Shown piece by piece: positions 45,615 through 57,532 of a stretch of DNA of 64,000 nt. The translations under genes and the position numbers were made by a program. Source of the DNA: Chalciporus piperatus (lineage: Eukaryota > Basidiomycota > Agaricomycetes > Boletales > Boletaceae); assembly GCA_038093975.1 (NCBI GenBank), contig JBBPTG010000138.1, positions 1 through 64,000 of the forward strand, given 5' to 3'. The stretch's first letter is position 1; each line of letters begins with the position of its first letter. The notes below the pieces were generated by a model. The model was not told the DNA's origin and made no database searches. It worked only from the letters and a program-made list of their open reading frames with translations.

Positions 45615-47220
45615 TTACTGGTAGATATTCAGAGAGTTGAACTCGAAGTAAGCGTTCGAGAATGCGCTCGGATTGTTGTTCACATAATCTGTTCAAGATC
45701 CGAGAGTCGGCATCATCATGGAAGAAAATGTTGACTTCCGCGCTGCTTACCGACACATGTCGATGGACACCCAGAGGCTGCATAAACGCCGCTGTTACCA
45801 GCCCAATCTCCACCTGCGGAGTATTCCTCCAGCTCAGACCCATCGCGCATGAAAGAGAAGTTCTACGTACAGAAGGTTAAGTTGATAATGATGTTGTGAG
45901 GTCCGAAGTGGCTTGGGAAATCGCAATCGGTGTTCGGGAAGTAAGCTGCAGGTTCCCCCTGACTATCGTATGAGCGGCGCGACTCAAGGATTAAGTAGAC
46001 TCCATTACCCAGGTGTTGGTATCGACGGCGTTTCCGGGGTTCCGAACCTCGGAGGGGACGGATGAGCTGCACCGGTTCCAGAAGTATATCGAGATATAAG
46101 TCGCAGTCCGCTCGATCGCATACCTGGCCTTGTTAGTACATTCCGTGTACCAACTGAGAGAAAATTTGAACAATTCACCAGCCGCCACCAATCTTGTTGA
46201 AGGTCGGTCCATAACTGTTGATATCGTTGATGGCAACACCACAACCGGAGTTGTTAGTCTCGTAGACGTCACAGTCGGTGCCTTTGCTCGTTCTATAAAG
46301 TGTCTCTGAGTTTCGGGGCTTTCCGCATGGGTAATATCGAGAATGCACCCAGTCATAGGCCGAGACGCTGGCATAGTGCAACCTGCGCGGCGGTATGAGA
46401 CATAGCAACAGAAGCTGCTCAAGTACTTACCCGCGCTTGTATGTAAAGTGGCCTGGTTCGGCGACTGGTTATTGACTCCCTCGAGAATATCTACCTCGCC
46501 CTGAAAACGCGCGTCAGTGACTGCAACGTTGTATGTGCATTTGGTCCGAACCTGATTCGGCCAACTATTTCCGACTTCCTGGTGTTAGGGTCAGCTCCCG
46601 AAGAAACGCTCGTCGAAAAGTAAACTCGCCCTAATAGAAGGCAAGCAAAATTACCAAGTCAGCGATTGCAGCGGCATCGAGCGTTAAACGAACCCTGATA
46701 AGAAAGTGAATTGAGAACCATCGATGGGAAAATAGCCACTCACAAACCGCGGGCCAAGTACCACATCCCTCAGGCATGTGGCCGATGTCAAATCTGAAAG
46801 TCTATCAGCAAAGTAACTAAAGGACGATCGAAATGCCCACATCGCAACGTGAGTCGTGTACTGATTGTCAGACACGAGTCTGAAGGAGTTTCGTCCCGGT
46901 CCGGAGGGACTAAGGACGGTGGTATCGTCCGCACGCAAGGTCACAGTGTTCCCGGAGACGGAGTACAGACCATCAGCTTGCGCTGTCGATTGACTGACAT
47001 AATTGCTAAATCAAGACTGTCAGACTAACAATATTCAATCGACGGCGAGGATATCTACCTACACTCGTCCGTTTGTGGGGTCAGCGATCGCTTGCCACTG
47101 GAAGGCATTGAGGAACGTTTGCCCGCTGAGACTGGAGGACAAGATATAACTTGCACCTTGCGCCCTCGCGGCAGTAGCAGCTAGCACGATAGAGGTCAAA
47201 AACAGCAATGGCTTCGTCAT
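45615..47220 (-). CDS. GH16 endo-beta-1,3(4)-glucanase, secreted
   Basis: Many short exons give a protein of about 320 residues. A signal peptide (MTKPLLFLTSIVLAATAARA) is followed by FQWQAIADPTNGRV, DDTTVLSPSGPGRNSFRL, YTTHVAMW, and the GH16 catalytic motif GEVDILEGVNNQ (ExDxxE: nucleophile, Asp, acid/base). Then TLHTSAGCTMP, CDVYETNNSGCGV, NSYGPTFNKIGGGWYAIERT, YFPNTDCDFPSHFGPHNIII and GCPSTCVDYVNNNP, typical of the Phanerochaete Lam16A-type glucanases. The enzyme would cut beta-1,3- and mixed-linked glucan outside the cell, in wall remodelling or plant-wall breakdown. No GPI or membrane tail is seen after the final FNSLNIYQ. An upstream in-frame ATG (47277) would add an Arg-rich stretch before the signal peptide and is not chosen. 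Confidence 0.88.
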
Positions 47221-48777
47221 CGAGGAGGCTACTGAGACTAGTCGTTTCGTTCTCGCTCGACCAGGCATTGGCTTCACCTCTTATACATCCTCAAAAAAGC
47301 CTCCGCGCCGCATGATGGCATGGTACAGGTCGATTCACGGGACATCCAAATTTTCGTCGGCTCCACGGGTGAACGGCCCTTTGCCAGCGAAGCTCGATGA
47401 GAGAGACAAATAGATCGAGAGAAACTTTAGAGTACATGAGAATGCAGGAGAGTTGGCGGCTTCCATATCAAAAGAGGTGGCGTATAGCAAACTCGGAAGG
47501 TGTCGTGTATTTAACAGTCCACGAGGCCCCGGATGGATCGTGCGGTGGAGTATACGAGTTGGCACATAGCAACAGCATAGATGTATGCTTGATGAAAGAT
47601 CAGCGGAAAGGTTCGACGAGGCCCGGCGATCCCTGTAGTGGAAGTGAGATATAATCGAGAGGACTTTAAATAAATTATTGCAAAACTTACAGAAGACCGT
47701 CGAGCTGATTGACACTCAAAGTATACGCGAAGCTCAATCGTCCGGATCAGGAACGGATTGTCGCAAAAGTAATGCTCACTGATACTGGCGGAATCGTTCA
47801 GGAAAGGATTATGCAAGCCGACAACAAGAGATTCGATTGATTGCTACGTGGATCGGCGCTTGTGTGGGGCAGAGTCGCCCAAAGGAGTGTGATCCGACAG
47901 TGGTCGACTCGGTTTTAGTGACGCAGCGACCCGTAAGGCAAGTACTCCCGAAGCTAAGCTTGAAACTGACTCTTCCGAGAGGCAAAGGAGCCATGACATG
48001 TCCCGCGTGAGGCTGGTGTGGGTTTGGGAAGAAAGGCGAGCATCGACGAGATCGGAGTGTTGACTGACGGAGCCTGGTCCTTCCGAAGATCCATTCCTAG
48101 AGTTTCATTTCATAGTGGTCTGGCAGTAAACCAGAATGGGCCAGATCTGGAGGATGACCAGGTGTTATTGCCCCAACGGTTGCCAGCTTCAAATTTCGGA
48201 ACGAGCAGCTGAGGTGTTGGAGGCTTGCCTCATTCCCACAGACTTGAACAGATTCCGACGAGGGTTGTAGCTTGCTAGGCTAGTGTAGGATACCTTGTTA
48301 CGGCATGTTTACACTCTATGCGAGCTCACTAATACCGATGTCCATCCCTTGTCCATCCCCGTTCCTCTTCACGAACCCAGTGGCTCACCAGCGCAAGCAC
48401 CCCTCGTGCAAACTGGGGACATGAAAAAGTGTCAGCTTATCGTTCAAAGAGAACGGCCAGCCACATCCAGCCTAGCTGCTTGGGCGTTGGTTTTAAGTCG
48501 AACCGGGTGGAAGGTGACAGATATGATGACACGCGGCGCTAGTGCCGTCGGAGACGTCGGTTTCTGCAACAAAACGGGCGCCAAAGAAGCCACGTTGGGG
48601 GCTAAGACATAGCGTGTTATCCTCGCGGGAGACGACTGTGACGTCGGGTGGGTGCTACTCGGGTATGAAGTAGCTAAGCCTTCCTCGTTGTTCGGTTCAA
48701 GAATCCCTTAAATTCGCCGCTCTTTCTTTACGCTCTATCTCGATCCTTTCCAACCTCGCAAATCTCAGAACGCTTTC
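47221..48777. promoter_or_regulatory. Long divergent intergenic region
   Basis: About 1.55 kb between the divergent GH16 gene and the KRE9/KNH1-like gene. ORFs here (47335-47816, 48018-48612) have no motif. Both genes make secreted proteins that act on or near the wall, so shared control is possible but not shown. Confidence 0.45.
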
Positions 48778-49434
48778 ATGATGCACGCTTTCAACGCCCT
48801 TGCTTCTCTCGCTCTCCTTTTCTCAGCCGGCCTTGTCCAGGCCTCGGTCCGCGTAAGTATTCTGTCGCTCGCTCGTCACCCTCGTTGATGCCGACTGCGG
48901 CGGTGAACATAGGTTACCAAGCCGACCTTGGGAAGCTTTTGCGCTACTGATTCATCCTGCCTTGTGCAGTGGGATGATAACGGTGAATCACCTCTTCTCG
49001 GCGACATCGGAGAGTGTGAAGTCAGCCTTTACACTGCCAACCTTGTACGTCTGCGTCCAACGCTTTATTGTTCTTTGTCATTCTACATACTTTTCCTTTC
49101 AGCAATTCGCACAATCGCTTCCTTCTGTTAACGTCGCGACCACGAATTCCTTTAGCTTCACAGTAGGTTTTTTGCCCCATATCGTAGCTATAAAACAATT
49201 GAAGCCTGCATAGCCCAACCCTGCTACTGGTGTCGACGGAGAATTGTCAGTCATGCTGAACTTGTTAATAGAGAGCAACTAAGCTAACATTTTTACAGCC
49301 GCATTGCCTTCGAAAAAAGCAGCATCGGCTACAAATACTACTCCGGTACTTTCACGTCAGTCGATTCTCGTTGCCTGGGCCACCATAATTACTGACGTCA
49401 AATAATTGACAGCGTGCTCAGTGGCCTGAACTAG
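48778..49434 (+). CDS. Secreted KRE9/KNH1-like domain protein
   Basis: Five or six short exons give about 135 residues. MMHAFNALASLALLFSAGLVQA is a signal peptide. The mature part, VTKPTLGSFCATDSSCLVQWDDNGESPLLGDIGECEVSLY, SLPSVNVATTNSFSFTPNPATGVDGEFRIAFE and YYSGTFTVLSGLN, matches the N-terminal domain of Kre9/Knh1, an immunoglobulin-like fold in secreted fungal wall proteins linked to beta-1,6-glucan. There is no Ser/Thr-rich GPI region after the domain, so it is probably released. The last intron splits TFT|VLSGLN. Many mushrooms have several such single-domain genes. Confidence 0.8.
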
Positions 49435-50993
49435 ATCGTCAGTTCATAGACAGGGTCTTGAACACTTGTCGTGCTCTCCGAGTCCTTTCTGTGTCAATCT
49501 TTTACCACCTTCATACCAGACAAAATATCTCTCGAGGTCCTCCTAAGCCCTCGTTGCATTACTCCCCCTCTAATCACGAACTTCGTTTACAAGTAGGATC
49601 TGTGCTATCAATGCATCATATTGGCTTTGGGCCTCTAGTTGCAATCCTGAGTGATGCATGGGGGGGGGGGCATGTCATGAAAGCGTGTAGCAAGAGTGAA
49701 GTCGATCATCGATCAACCCCGGGTTATAGGAGCCTGAGGAAACTCAACCTGGACACGCTTTGGAAGGTGACACCCAGACCTTTTCCCCTGCTGCTCGGTT
49801 ATCATGCTCACGGTGATCGTCACTGTCCTCTTATCCCTTCCATCATATTTATGTTGTTCCTCAGGCCTCAGGCTCTATCATGTTGTACCATTAATCACAC
49901 CCGTCATGCGGGAAAACGAACCAAAGACTTGCGGTCACGCCGGTGCTTCTTCTCAGACGAGAACGGGGTATGATCACAGCTCACAGGTGAGTATCCCACT
50001 ACCCACGTAGCTACTAAGATGGAATGTTCTCTATATCAGAAAACGACGTGCAATGATACCAATCCAGCGCTCCTTACCCTCTTCAATCGCGCAAATCCCT
50101 TTCCTTACCTCCGAGGCGCACCTCAGTGAGGATACATCAAACCTGCGGAGCGACCTGCCGTTTGCGGATGTCCAAGTCGTTCCCAACAACATCCGCGCGC
50201 ATTGGCATGCTGCCGCTTATTGCATCGAGACTCAGGTGACCACTCAACGTTGAACACCTGCTTCCTACGCTACCGATCTCGATCCAATGTCTGTCTGAGA
50301 GTCTCCGCAATTCTAGACTGACACCAGAGCACGCGGACCGAGGCCGAATGGGAGAACCGTGTGGATCTGTTGAGGAGCATCTCGTGTGTCTTCCAAGTGG
50401 AGTTGTGCACCTGAATTCTCGAACAGGAAGCCTACCCCGAAGTCGTCATATTCGATTCCGGAGTAAAACTCAAGGTACCGCACGTTCCAGAGGCGAACGC
50501 ATTGTTCTGTGAGTGCTTCCTTTCCTGTTTCCACAAAGATAACAGGCCGTGAGGCGGGTCAAATCGCATTAGGCATTGGTATTGTACGCGATAGGCCTCT
50601 CAGGAGCTGGTATACACGTGTCACTGACTGGGCCTTTCTACTCGCAATTGCTATATCCCCATAAGACAGTATTGGAGTGAATTTCCTTTTCGCGGAAGCC
50701 AGGAGACGTTCATGGCCATGTCAGCTTTGGTGCGAGAAAAGCAAAATCGGGTGCCAGATAGCTCCTGCAAAGTCCGAGTACAATCGATGGGATTGCCGAG
50801 TGGGTATGGCACTCGTTGCTGCGGACAACGATCTTGCTCGGAATGGATCTGTTCCTACCCAACAGCTATCAGCTGCACTAACTGATCCCGTGTCCAATGG
50901 ATCTAATCATAGTGCCTCCGAAGTCGGTTTCCCTTATAACCCCCATCTCCAACGCTCTCTTTCCTTGCGGCTAATCACTGGATCACTCACAGC
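49435..50993. other. Unassigned; decayed coding-like pieces
   Basis: About 1.55 kb. Coding-like bits occur at 50045-50130 (CNDTNPALLTLFNRANPFPYLRG) and 50330-50510 (RTEAEWENRVDLLRSISCVFQ, EAYPEVVIFDSGVKLKVPHVPEANALF) but are cut by stops and do not join. They may be remnants of one gene that I cannot name. A run of 11 G lies at 49660-49670. Confidence 0.35.
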
Positions 50994-52147
50994 ATGTCTT
51001 GTGACGATTGCTTCAAGACCGTGCCTCACACTGGCACACCCGTCGGACGCGCTGAGACTATCGCGGGTGTCCCAACATACGTCTCTGAACCGCCCGCCGC
51101 AGCTGCAGGCGCTCAGAAGAAGATCCTGCTCTACTTCTCCGATGTCTTCAGCCCTTTCTACATCAACAGCCAGCTGCTCCAGGACTGGTACGCGTCGTTC
51201 GGTAAGTCCTCCTTGGTATCGTCGTGGTGATACATTCATAGCCAAGTCATGCAGGATACACTGTGCTCGGAATCGATTACTTCTTCGGTGATAGAATAGA
51301 GGAGCGGATGAAAGAGCCTGGTTTCAGCCGAGAAACTTGGCGCGACAAGGCACTGAAACAGGCAATCGAGCATACCCCGAAGTGGGTGAAGGCTGTGAGA
51401 GAACAACATGGTGAGTCCTTGCGCATGTAGCTCTGAGTCGAGCATGTACTGATCGTTTGTCTGGAATAGGCGCTGATGTCAAGTACTGCGCGGTCGGTAA
51501 GCATTCATGCTGAACTTTCTCCTGTGCCACATTGACAATACACGCGCTACCCAGGGTACTGTTTCGGAGCTCCCTATGTCTTTGAGCTCGCGAACGATCC
51601 CACATTCAAGCTCGCGGCTGGTATGTTTAATCCTAGTCACCTCACCGAGCCTGAACTTGACTTGTCTCACTTAGGCGCTGTCGCTCATCCCTCTGGCATA
51701 TATAGGGATAACAAGCTCAAAATCTCCGTCATCGAGAACCTCGTGGGTAAGTCAACCCACGATCATCTGTGGTGACTTACCCTCTCTGATTGCCTCCCTA
51801 GCTCCCATGGCGTTTGGCTGCGCAGGTGAATGATACATTTCTTCTTTATCATATGCCTTCCTCAGAAGTTTTGATATTCTTGTTCTAGAAACCGATTTCG
51901 CGTTCCCCGCTGAAGCTCGCCGAGGAGTTGAAGATATCCTGAAGAACAAGGCGGAATATTATTTCCAGGTCTTCAGCGGCGTCTCGCATGGATTTGGTGC
52001 CCGTGCCGATACTGCTGACCCTGTCCAGAGTACGTATCCTGTTGCATGACATAAAATGATCGTTTATCTTACAGCGACTCTCTAGAATTCGCGAAAGAGG
52101 AATGCGCCAGAGGATTCTTGAACTGGTTCAACCGATACACTGCTTAG
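50994..52147 (+). CDS. Dienelactone hydrolase family protein, tandem copy 1
   Basis: About eight small exons. The alpha/beta-hydrolase parts are in order: KTVPHTGTPVGRAETIAGVPTYV, KKILLYFSDVFSPFYINSQLLQD, TVLGIDYFFGD, KYCAVGYCFGAPYVFEL with the nucleophile Cys in a G-x-C-x-G elbow, VAHPSG, ETDFAFP with the catalytic Asp, and YFQVFSGVSHGFGAR with the catalytic His. The family hydrolyses lactones and esters in the cytosol, such as dienelactone in aromatic breakdown; the actual substrate here is unknown. Small exons of 27 nt (51470-51496) and 24 nt (51802-51825) carry the pieces just before the Cys and the Asp. No signal peptide. The same layout repeats in the next gene. Confidence 0.87.
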
Positions 52148-52453
52148 TCGACTCTTCTTTCATCGGATTCAAGGAACAGTGTTGATATCACTGGTTGACT
52201 GCCACTGTATGTAGGATAGAGGTAGAGACGGCTAAACTTGTATCTTGTAGCTTTTGAAAGCTTCAGCGATGGCACTAGTAGTCGTCTTACTGGTGGTATT
52301 ACCAGTAGTACTACCGTAGGTCCTGGGAAGCGGTTACCCGCACTTTCCGATTTTCCAAGAATACCACGTTTGTGACTCAGTCAGGAGTCCCACCCCGCGA
52401 TCGGCCCCGATAACGCCAAGTCGTGAACGTTGTACCCATTGAACTCGACCATC

Positions 52454-53731
52454 ATGTCAACTACTCTTGCAGGCCCACCAGGCCCGTGCTGCTTCACGGG
52501 CGTCAAGCACACGGGAACGCCCGCCGGAGTCGTAGAGACTCTGGGTGAATTGAAAACCTACATCGTCGATCCTCCCGCTGGATCTACGACTGGGTCAACC
52601 AAGAAAGTCATCCTGTTCCTCGCTGACGTCTGGGGACCTCTCTTCATCAACAACAAGTTACTCCAGGACTACTTCGCGTCATGCGGTGCGTCATCGTCAT
52701 CGTCGTCATCATCCCGATCCGAGTCCGCGCTGCGGTTGGGATTGATGCCATGATGGATGTTGACTTTGAACGTGTTGTATGGTTCAGGATTCATCGTACT
52801 CGGGCCTGATTACTTCTTCGGAGACAGTGCGCCGAACCATACGGATGACAGTGATCGGCAAACGTGGATTCAAAATGCACGAGCACCTGCGATCAAAGAA
52901 TTCCCAAAGTGGTTTGAAGCCGTCAAATCCAAATACGGTACGCACCGACGCCAAATCTCGTTCTAATCATTGTGAGACTGATGTCGAATCCTTGGCTGTT
53001 CCGAAAAAAAAAAGGTGCCGATGCCAAGTACTGTGCGGTGGGTGAGTAAACGGGAGACAAAATCGACGTTGTGTGTAGGATTTTGGTTGGACTGAAGAAA
53101 TTTTACCCCAGGATACTGTTTTGGTGCACCGTTCGTGATGGATTTAGCTGCCGAGGGGTCCATCGTGGCTGGTAAGTGGGTCTCGTTTGAGGAGCTGATC
53201 GGGATCCGTTTCGCTCAACGGCTTTCGTCTGCTCCGCAGGTGCGATCGCGCATCCAGCCTTCCTCGATAATAGTCACTTTGAGAAATTGAAGGGTACGTA
53301 CAAACCATCTCTCGTTTTCCCCCCAATCAGCTTAACACCTAAACTGACATCAACAGAGCCCCTCCTACTCTCCTGCGCTGGTGAGACCCCTCGCGCGATT
53401 CCCTTGCTATGTTGTTTCAACTGACTGACTGATCTCGACGACAGAGGACGACTTCACGTTCCCTCACGCCACTCGGAGACGTGCAGAAGACATCATGGTT
53501 GAGAGCAAATCGACCTATTACTTCCAGGTGTTCTCGGGTGTGAAACACGGTTTCGCCGTTCGCGGAGACCCGGACGTACCCCATGAACGTAAGTCTTCAA
53601 TCTCTCTCGAGCGTTCTTTAGTTTGTGTATTGATGAAACTCGCTATGCTTTTGCGTAAAAAAAAAACAGGTTGGGCAAAGGAGGAAAGTGCGCGCGGAAT
53701 CAAGGAATGGTTCACTCGTTATTGCGCGTAA
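52454..53731 (+). CDS. Dienelactone hydrolase family protein, tandem copy 2
   Basis: Paralogue of the gene 300 bp upstream, same strand and same exon plan. CCFTGVKHTGTPAGVVETLGELKTYIVDPP, KKVILFLADVWGPLFINNKLLQD, IVLGPDYFFGD, KYCAVGYCFGAPFVMDL (Cys nucleophile), EDDFTFP (Asp) and YFQVFSGVKHGFAVRGDP (His) give a full triad. It ends RGIKEWFTRYCA, like copy 1. The 27-nt exon (53015-53041) and 24-nt exon (53357-53380) match copy 1 in length and place, so they predate the duplication. The ATG at 52454 is chosen by alignment with copy 1; one at 52430 would add eight residues. Confidence 0.87.
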
Positions 53732-54042
53732 ACTTGGGGGGTGAAGTGGAAAGAAGGAAGGAAGAAAGAACAGATTGTAACAATTAGTCTGAGTTGAAAG
53801 TCTTCAAAGGAGAACTGATGAATATGTCGATCATCACGACTCAAATGAGAGAATCCGGCTGTCTGCCCCGCGCTCACCTACGCCAGTTGATGGGGCGTAC
53901 TTGATGTGCGATGAAGAACGGACGACGCAAGAACACGGATGCGAATGGAACTGGCCCGGTAAAGCAGTTGACGTATATAGTACTCTCTAACCCACAATAC
54001 TAGCATGAAATCTATTAACCTCGCGTGATGACATTAGCAGAT

Positions 54043-55607
54043 CTAGGGGAACGGCGATGGAGACTCGAAGTGTCTCAGCGTAGGTATCAGTGAGACAAGT
54101 TCTTTGCGGCACGTGGAGGATAATGTAGGTCCTTTGACATTGAGCGTCTCGAGTGGACAATTTGACCGGGAAAAGAACTCTTCGAAGTTTGAGTGTGACT
54201 CCGACCACCAGGCTGTATATGGGAGTGTTAGGCTGAGATGACACAAGCTGGGCAAGGTCAACAGATCCAAAAGTTTGGCGAAATCGCAGGATTTTACGAC
54301 AAGTGTCAAAGAACACAGCGTGGGATGGGTAAGTGGGGTATATCGGTGTTCGTTCGTGACTTTGATAGCGTCAACAACAAGGTCTTCGAGGGATGGACAA
54401 CGTTGGAGTGGTGTCATGAAGAAAAAGTCTGTGATAGGCAAGTCAGACTTCAGTCTGACATGTGTGAGCTCTGTCCACCCTGGAGTGTCAGTTCGTCGAG
54501 AAGATCACCGTCAGAATACGGCTCGGATATGTCCAGGATGCGGAGGTTAGGATGGGTGAGTGAGACCGTGCCGTGAGATTTGCGAATCGCAAGTGGAGAG
54601 TAGACGAAGTGCTCGAGGTTGGGACACATTTCGAGAAACTTGGAGAATATGCCAGTGGCTTCAAAGATATACTCGTCATCAGGTGGAAACACCATGTAGA
54701 GGTGTGTGAGGTTTGCCCATGGTAGAATGAACCCATCAGTGAAAAGCTCCAGGTCGGGGGCGGCAGTGTCGATGATGACAGTATGAAGGCGAGGGGATGA
54801 TTCAGCGATCGATATTTGCTCATCCAGTTGCATCAAATCTCCGGTGAGTGAGAGGCGCTCTAGAAAAGGAACGTCCTCCAGCAACCGATCCAGACGGAGG
54901 GCGGAGCAAAAGGAGATGCTAAGGTCGGTGCACCGAGTGATGTAGGGCCGCAAGAGGTCAACGGCCGCCATTCTGTGCGATTCTGCAAAGAACAGGGGTA
55001 ACAAATTGAGGTTGAGTGAGAGCGGACAGACCCTCGCATTCTTGAGCCAATATTCATTGTAATGGGAAATCTGATCCTTTGGCTCCTTCCAATATCCTTT
55101 GATCGATAATGAAGACCACAGTCTTGGTGTATCAAGAGCAACATCTCGCCAGCTCCTGCAGATCCTTGTCAGGACTAGTGGTGCGGTGTCTGTGGCTGGA
55201 GAGAGGTATCTCTCATCCGGTAAACATTGCGTGAAGCTCTCGACGAGTATCTCCGAGGGAAGGCGGCGGATACACGATATGAAGCCCTCGTGTACTTTCA
55301 GCGAAGACACAACCTGTTTGCGCTTCTCGCGAAACTGATGCAGGATTGTTTCCACTCGCTGTATGATGGTGTCCAAGTCACCAAGCTGTTCCCGGCGCTG
55401 GGAGATGATTTCACGGATGGCAGGAGTTTCCAAACTTGACGCGACATAATTGGAGGTAAAGACCTTGGAGTAGGGGGTGTCGAGGGAAGGAAACTGTATT
55501 TTATCATCAGCGTTGTCCTCGCATGGGTGTAGCACAGGCTGCTGCATAGCTCCCTGGTTCGCTGTGACCACGATACTTACTGTGCGAAGTAGCTCTTCAA
55601 CAAACAT
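54043..55607 (-). pseudogene. F-box copy 3, broken by an internal deletion
   Basis: Reads as copy 1 from MFVEELLRTVS through the F-box (CIRRLPSEILVESF), RICRSWRDVALDTPRLW and most of the leucine-rich part to GDLLDELTL. There about 166 bp present in copy 1 (6491-6656) are missing, the junction sharing a CC. As 166 is not a multiple of three, the frame changes and stops 13 codons later at 54450. The remaining C-terminus (PITDFFFMTPLQRC ... SLIPTLRHFESPSPFP) is still open in another frame down to 54043. The three-way similarity suggests recent duplication; this copy lies in inverted orientation to the others. Confidence 0.82.
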
Positions 55608-56049
55608 TTTTGTGTGGTTCTGTTGGTAGACAATGCGTCGTGGTTGCGTGCAAGGGAATGATGCTCTCGATGTACCGTTGCGCCCAGAAGGTGGAAGTCA
55701 AGTGCAAGTGTTCTCCAGACTCCAGATGTTGAACTTCGTTCGGCAAAGTTGGCGATGTACGATCGTTCCCTAAAAAAAATAGTGTGTTTACTCACTATCC
55801 GAAACACGAATGGGAGTCAAGCTGAGGCTTTTCTCCACGGCAAGCCAAGACCTGCTCATTTGCACAGGACCCCTTAAAAACTCGGGGTATCATCACAACA
55901 CAAGAAGTGGTGTCTTGCACCAAGGTGGGAATGATGTCACGCATCCGCTCACAGATGGCAAGACGGTCAATTTTGCGGTTCAGGTTGCCTTGTTGCGATT
56001 ACATTATTATGGATATCCTCCATTCTCATACCAATCCCCGACGATACAG

Positions 56050-56847
56050 TCATGGCTTTACGGTACCGTCAATCACGTAGATGACACCGTTTACTCCCTG
56101 CGGAGATGTCAGATGGTTGGACTCGAAGATGGACACTTTCATACCTCTTTCATCTCGATGATACGTGCACCGTCTTCGAGGGTGACTCCTGACCATTCCG
56201 ACGAACCTTTCTTGCCCTTGACAGGCGTAAAAGTGACCGACTTGCCCTCGAGCATGGTATCGTACGTCACTGGCAGCTCCGACAGCGAGATACGAGACTA
56301 TATCCCCATTATTAGCTACACAAAGTGGATCATATCGAAGAGGACAGGAAAACTTACGGGAATGATATGCGCCGCGACCCAACGCTCGACGTTCCGTCTC
56401 GATTGTTCGTCAAACTGTTGTTCCGTCATCTCGATTACTGGCTCAACTGGCATAGGTCCTTGATGTCTACGATATCACGCAACGCAACGCATTTCCGAGT
56501 CCAGTTCAGCGAAAGCGAGCAGAAAAGGAGGGATTTCTGTGGAATGAATGTACGTACGGTTTCCTGGCAAGAGCCATGACGGCCTTGTTGGTGGGGACGA
56601 GCAGAGTGAGTTGGTTATCTTCTATGCTAAACTCTTTGGAGAGCGCTGTGTCTCGGGCGTAAGAGAAGTAAATGCTGGCAGACGATTCGATGGTGAGCAA
56701 GTCCGTCAGTGTGGGTCCGGTTGTCGTCTCTGGGGCGAATATGGAGGGATTTTGTGCCATTGTTGGTGGAGACAGAATGGCTTGGTCCTGGAATGAAGCG
56801 GACACGAGGAGAGGAAGGGCGAGAGTGAGGAGATGAGTGAGTCGCAT
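56050..56847 (-). CDS. Secreted fasciclin (FAS1) domain protein
   Basis: Four exons give about 207 residues. MRLTHLLTLALPLLVSAS is a signal peptide. The FAS1 fold follows: LTDLLTIESSASIYFSYARD, QLTLLVPTNKAVMAL with the H1-like motif, then MTEQQFDEQSRRNVERWVAAHIIP, TYDTMLEGKSVTFTPV, DGARIIEMKEG and VNGVIYVIDGTVKP with the second conserved block. An intron of 47 nt splits IIEMKE|GVNGV; reading through it would stop at once. FAS1 proteins are adhesive or carbohydrate-associated wall proteins; the single-domain fungal form resembles Mug57-type proteins. No GPI tail is seen. An in-frame upstream extension without secretory character is ignored. Confidence 0.83.
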
Positions 56848-57092
56848 GGCTGGTCGCCGTTGGTACGAGGTCAGTGAGCGGGCTTGATTCAGAGCCTTGG
56901 CTAACACGGCGCACTGCCACCTGAGAATACAGTGAACGAACTGGGCACGGGTCCTCCTGGGTCCTCCTGTTCTACAACGTGTCCATAACCCTTGACAATC
57001 GGCCATGGGTTTAAAGTCACAACTCTCCAGCCTCCCCCATCACCTTACCGCACTCATCCATCGTTTCATGTCGTCGCCACCGACAAAAGTAG

Positions 57093-57452
57093 ATGGACTC
57101 TTCTCAACGCCTCCCTCTCAACGAAATTGTTCAGAAATGGCGTGACAACCTCTCCGACGACGCCAATTTGTGCAAGTTGAGAGATATCGAGATTTGCAAG
57201 GCAACGAGCGACAAGATGCACGAATTCCTCCTCCTTCGTTTTGCCCATCCAACCCATCCTACTGCTCGTGCCATGGTCATTGTTGACCGCACTGTCAAGG
57301 AGGCGCAAGTCTTGACGCTCGTATCACCCAGTGCTTCATCCACCCCTATACCAGCAAATGACATGGTGGCTGTCCTCCCCCCCCCCAAGACTCCGTGGAA
57401 ACATACCTTACCCAGCGCTTTGGTCGATAGGACAGTCGAGTCGCTGACGTAA
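57093..57452 (+). CDS. Unknown short protein, possibly frameshifted
   Basis: A 119-codon ORF starting MDSSQRLPLNEIVQKWRDNLSDD. The part LNEIVQKWRDNLSDDANLCKLRDIEI and HEFLLLRF ... AMVIVDRTVK resembles an N-terminal block seen in agaricomycete proteins of unknown function, which are usually longer. A run of 10 C at 57377-57386 lies just where the frame could switch to DSVETYLTQRFGR. The ORF may therefore be a truncated or frameshifted gene. No domain can be named. It lies close upstream of the siroheme gene. Confidence 0.4.
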   Translation: MDSSQRLPLNEIVQKWRDNLSDDANLCKLRDIEICKATSDKMHEFLLLRFAHPTHPTARAMVIVDRTVKEAQVLTLVSPSASSTPIPANDMVAVLPPPKTPWKHTLPSALVDRTVESLT

Positions 57453-57532
57453 TCTCCATATTGCTCATTATCGCGCTCGACCTCGGACGCAGCGGGGACC
57501 CGTAAAAATGATTATTTTCAAGTAGCTCGAGG

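Noticed and set aside
55810..56463. 217-codon plus-strand ORF
   Set aside because: It overlaps the FAS1 gene in antisense, and only the FAS1 reading shows family motifs and proper splice sites.
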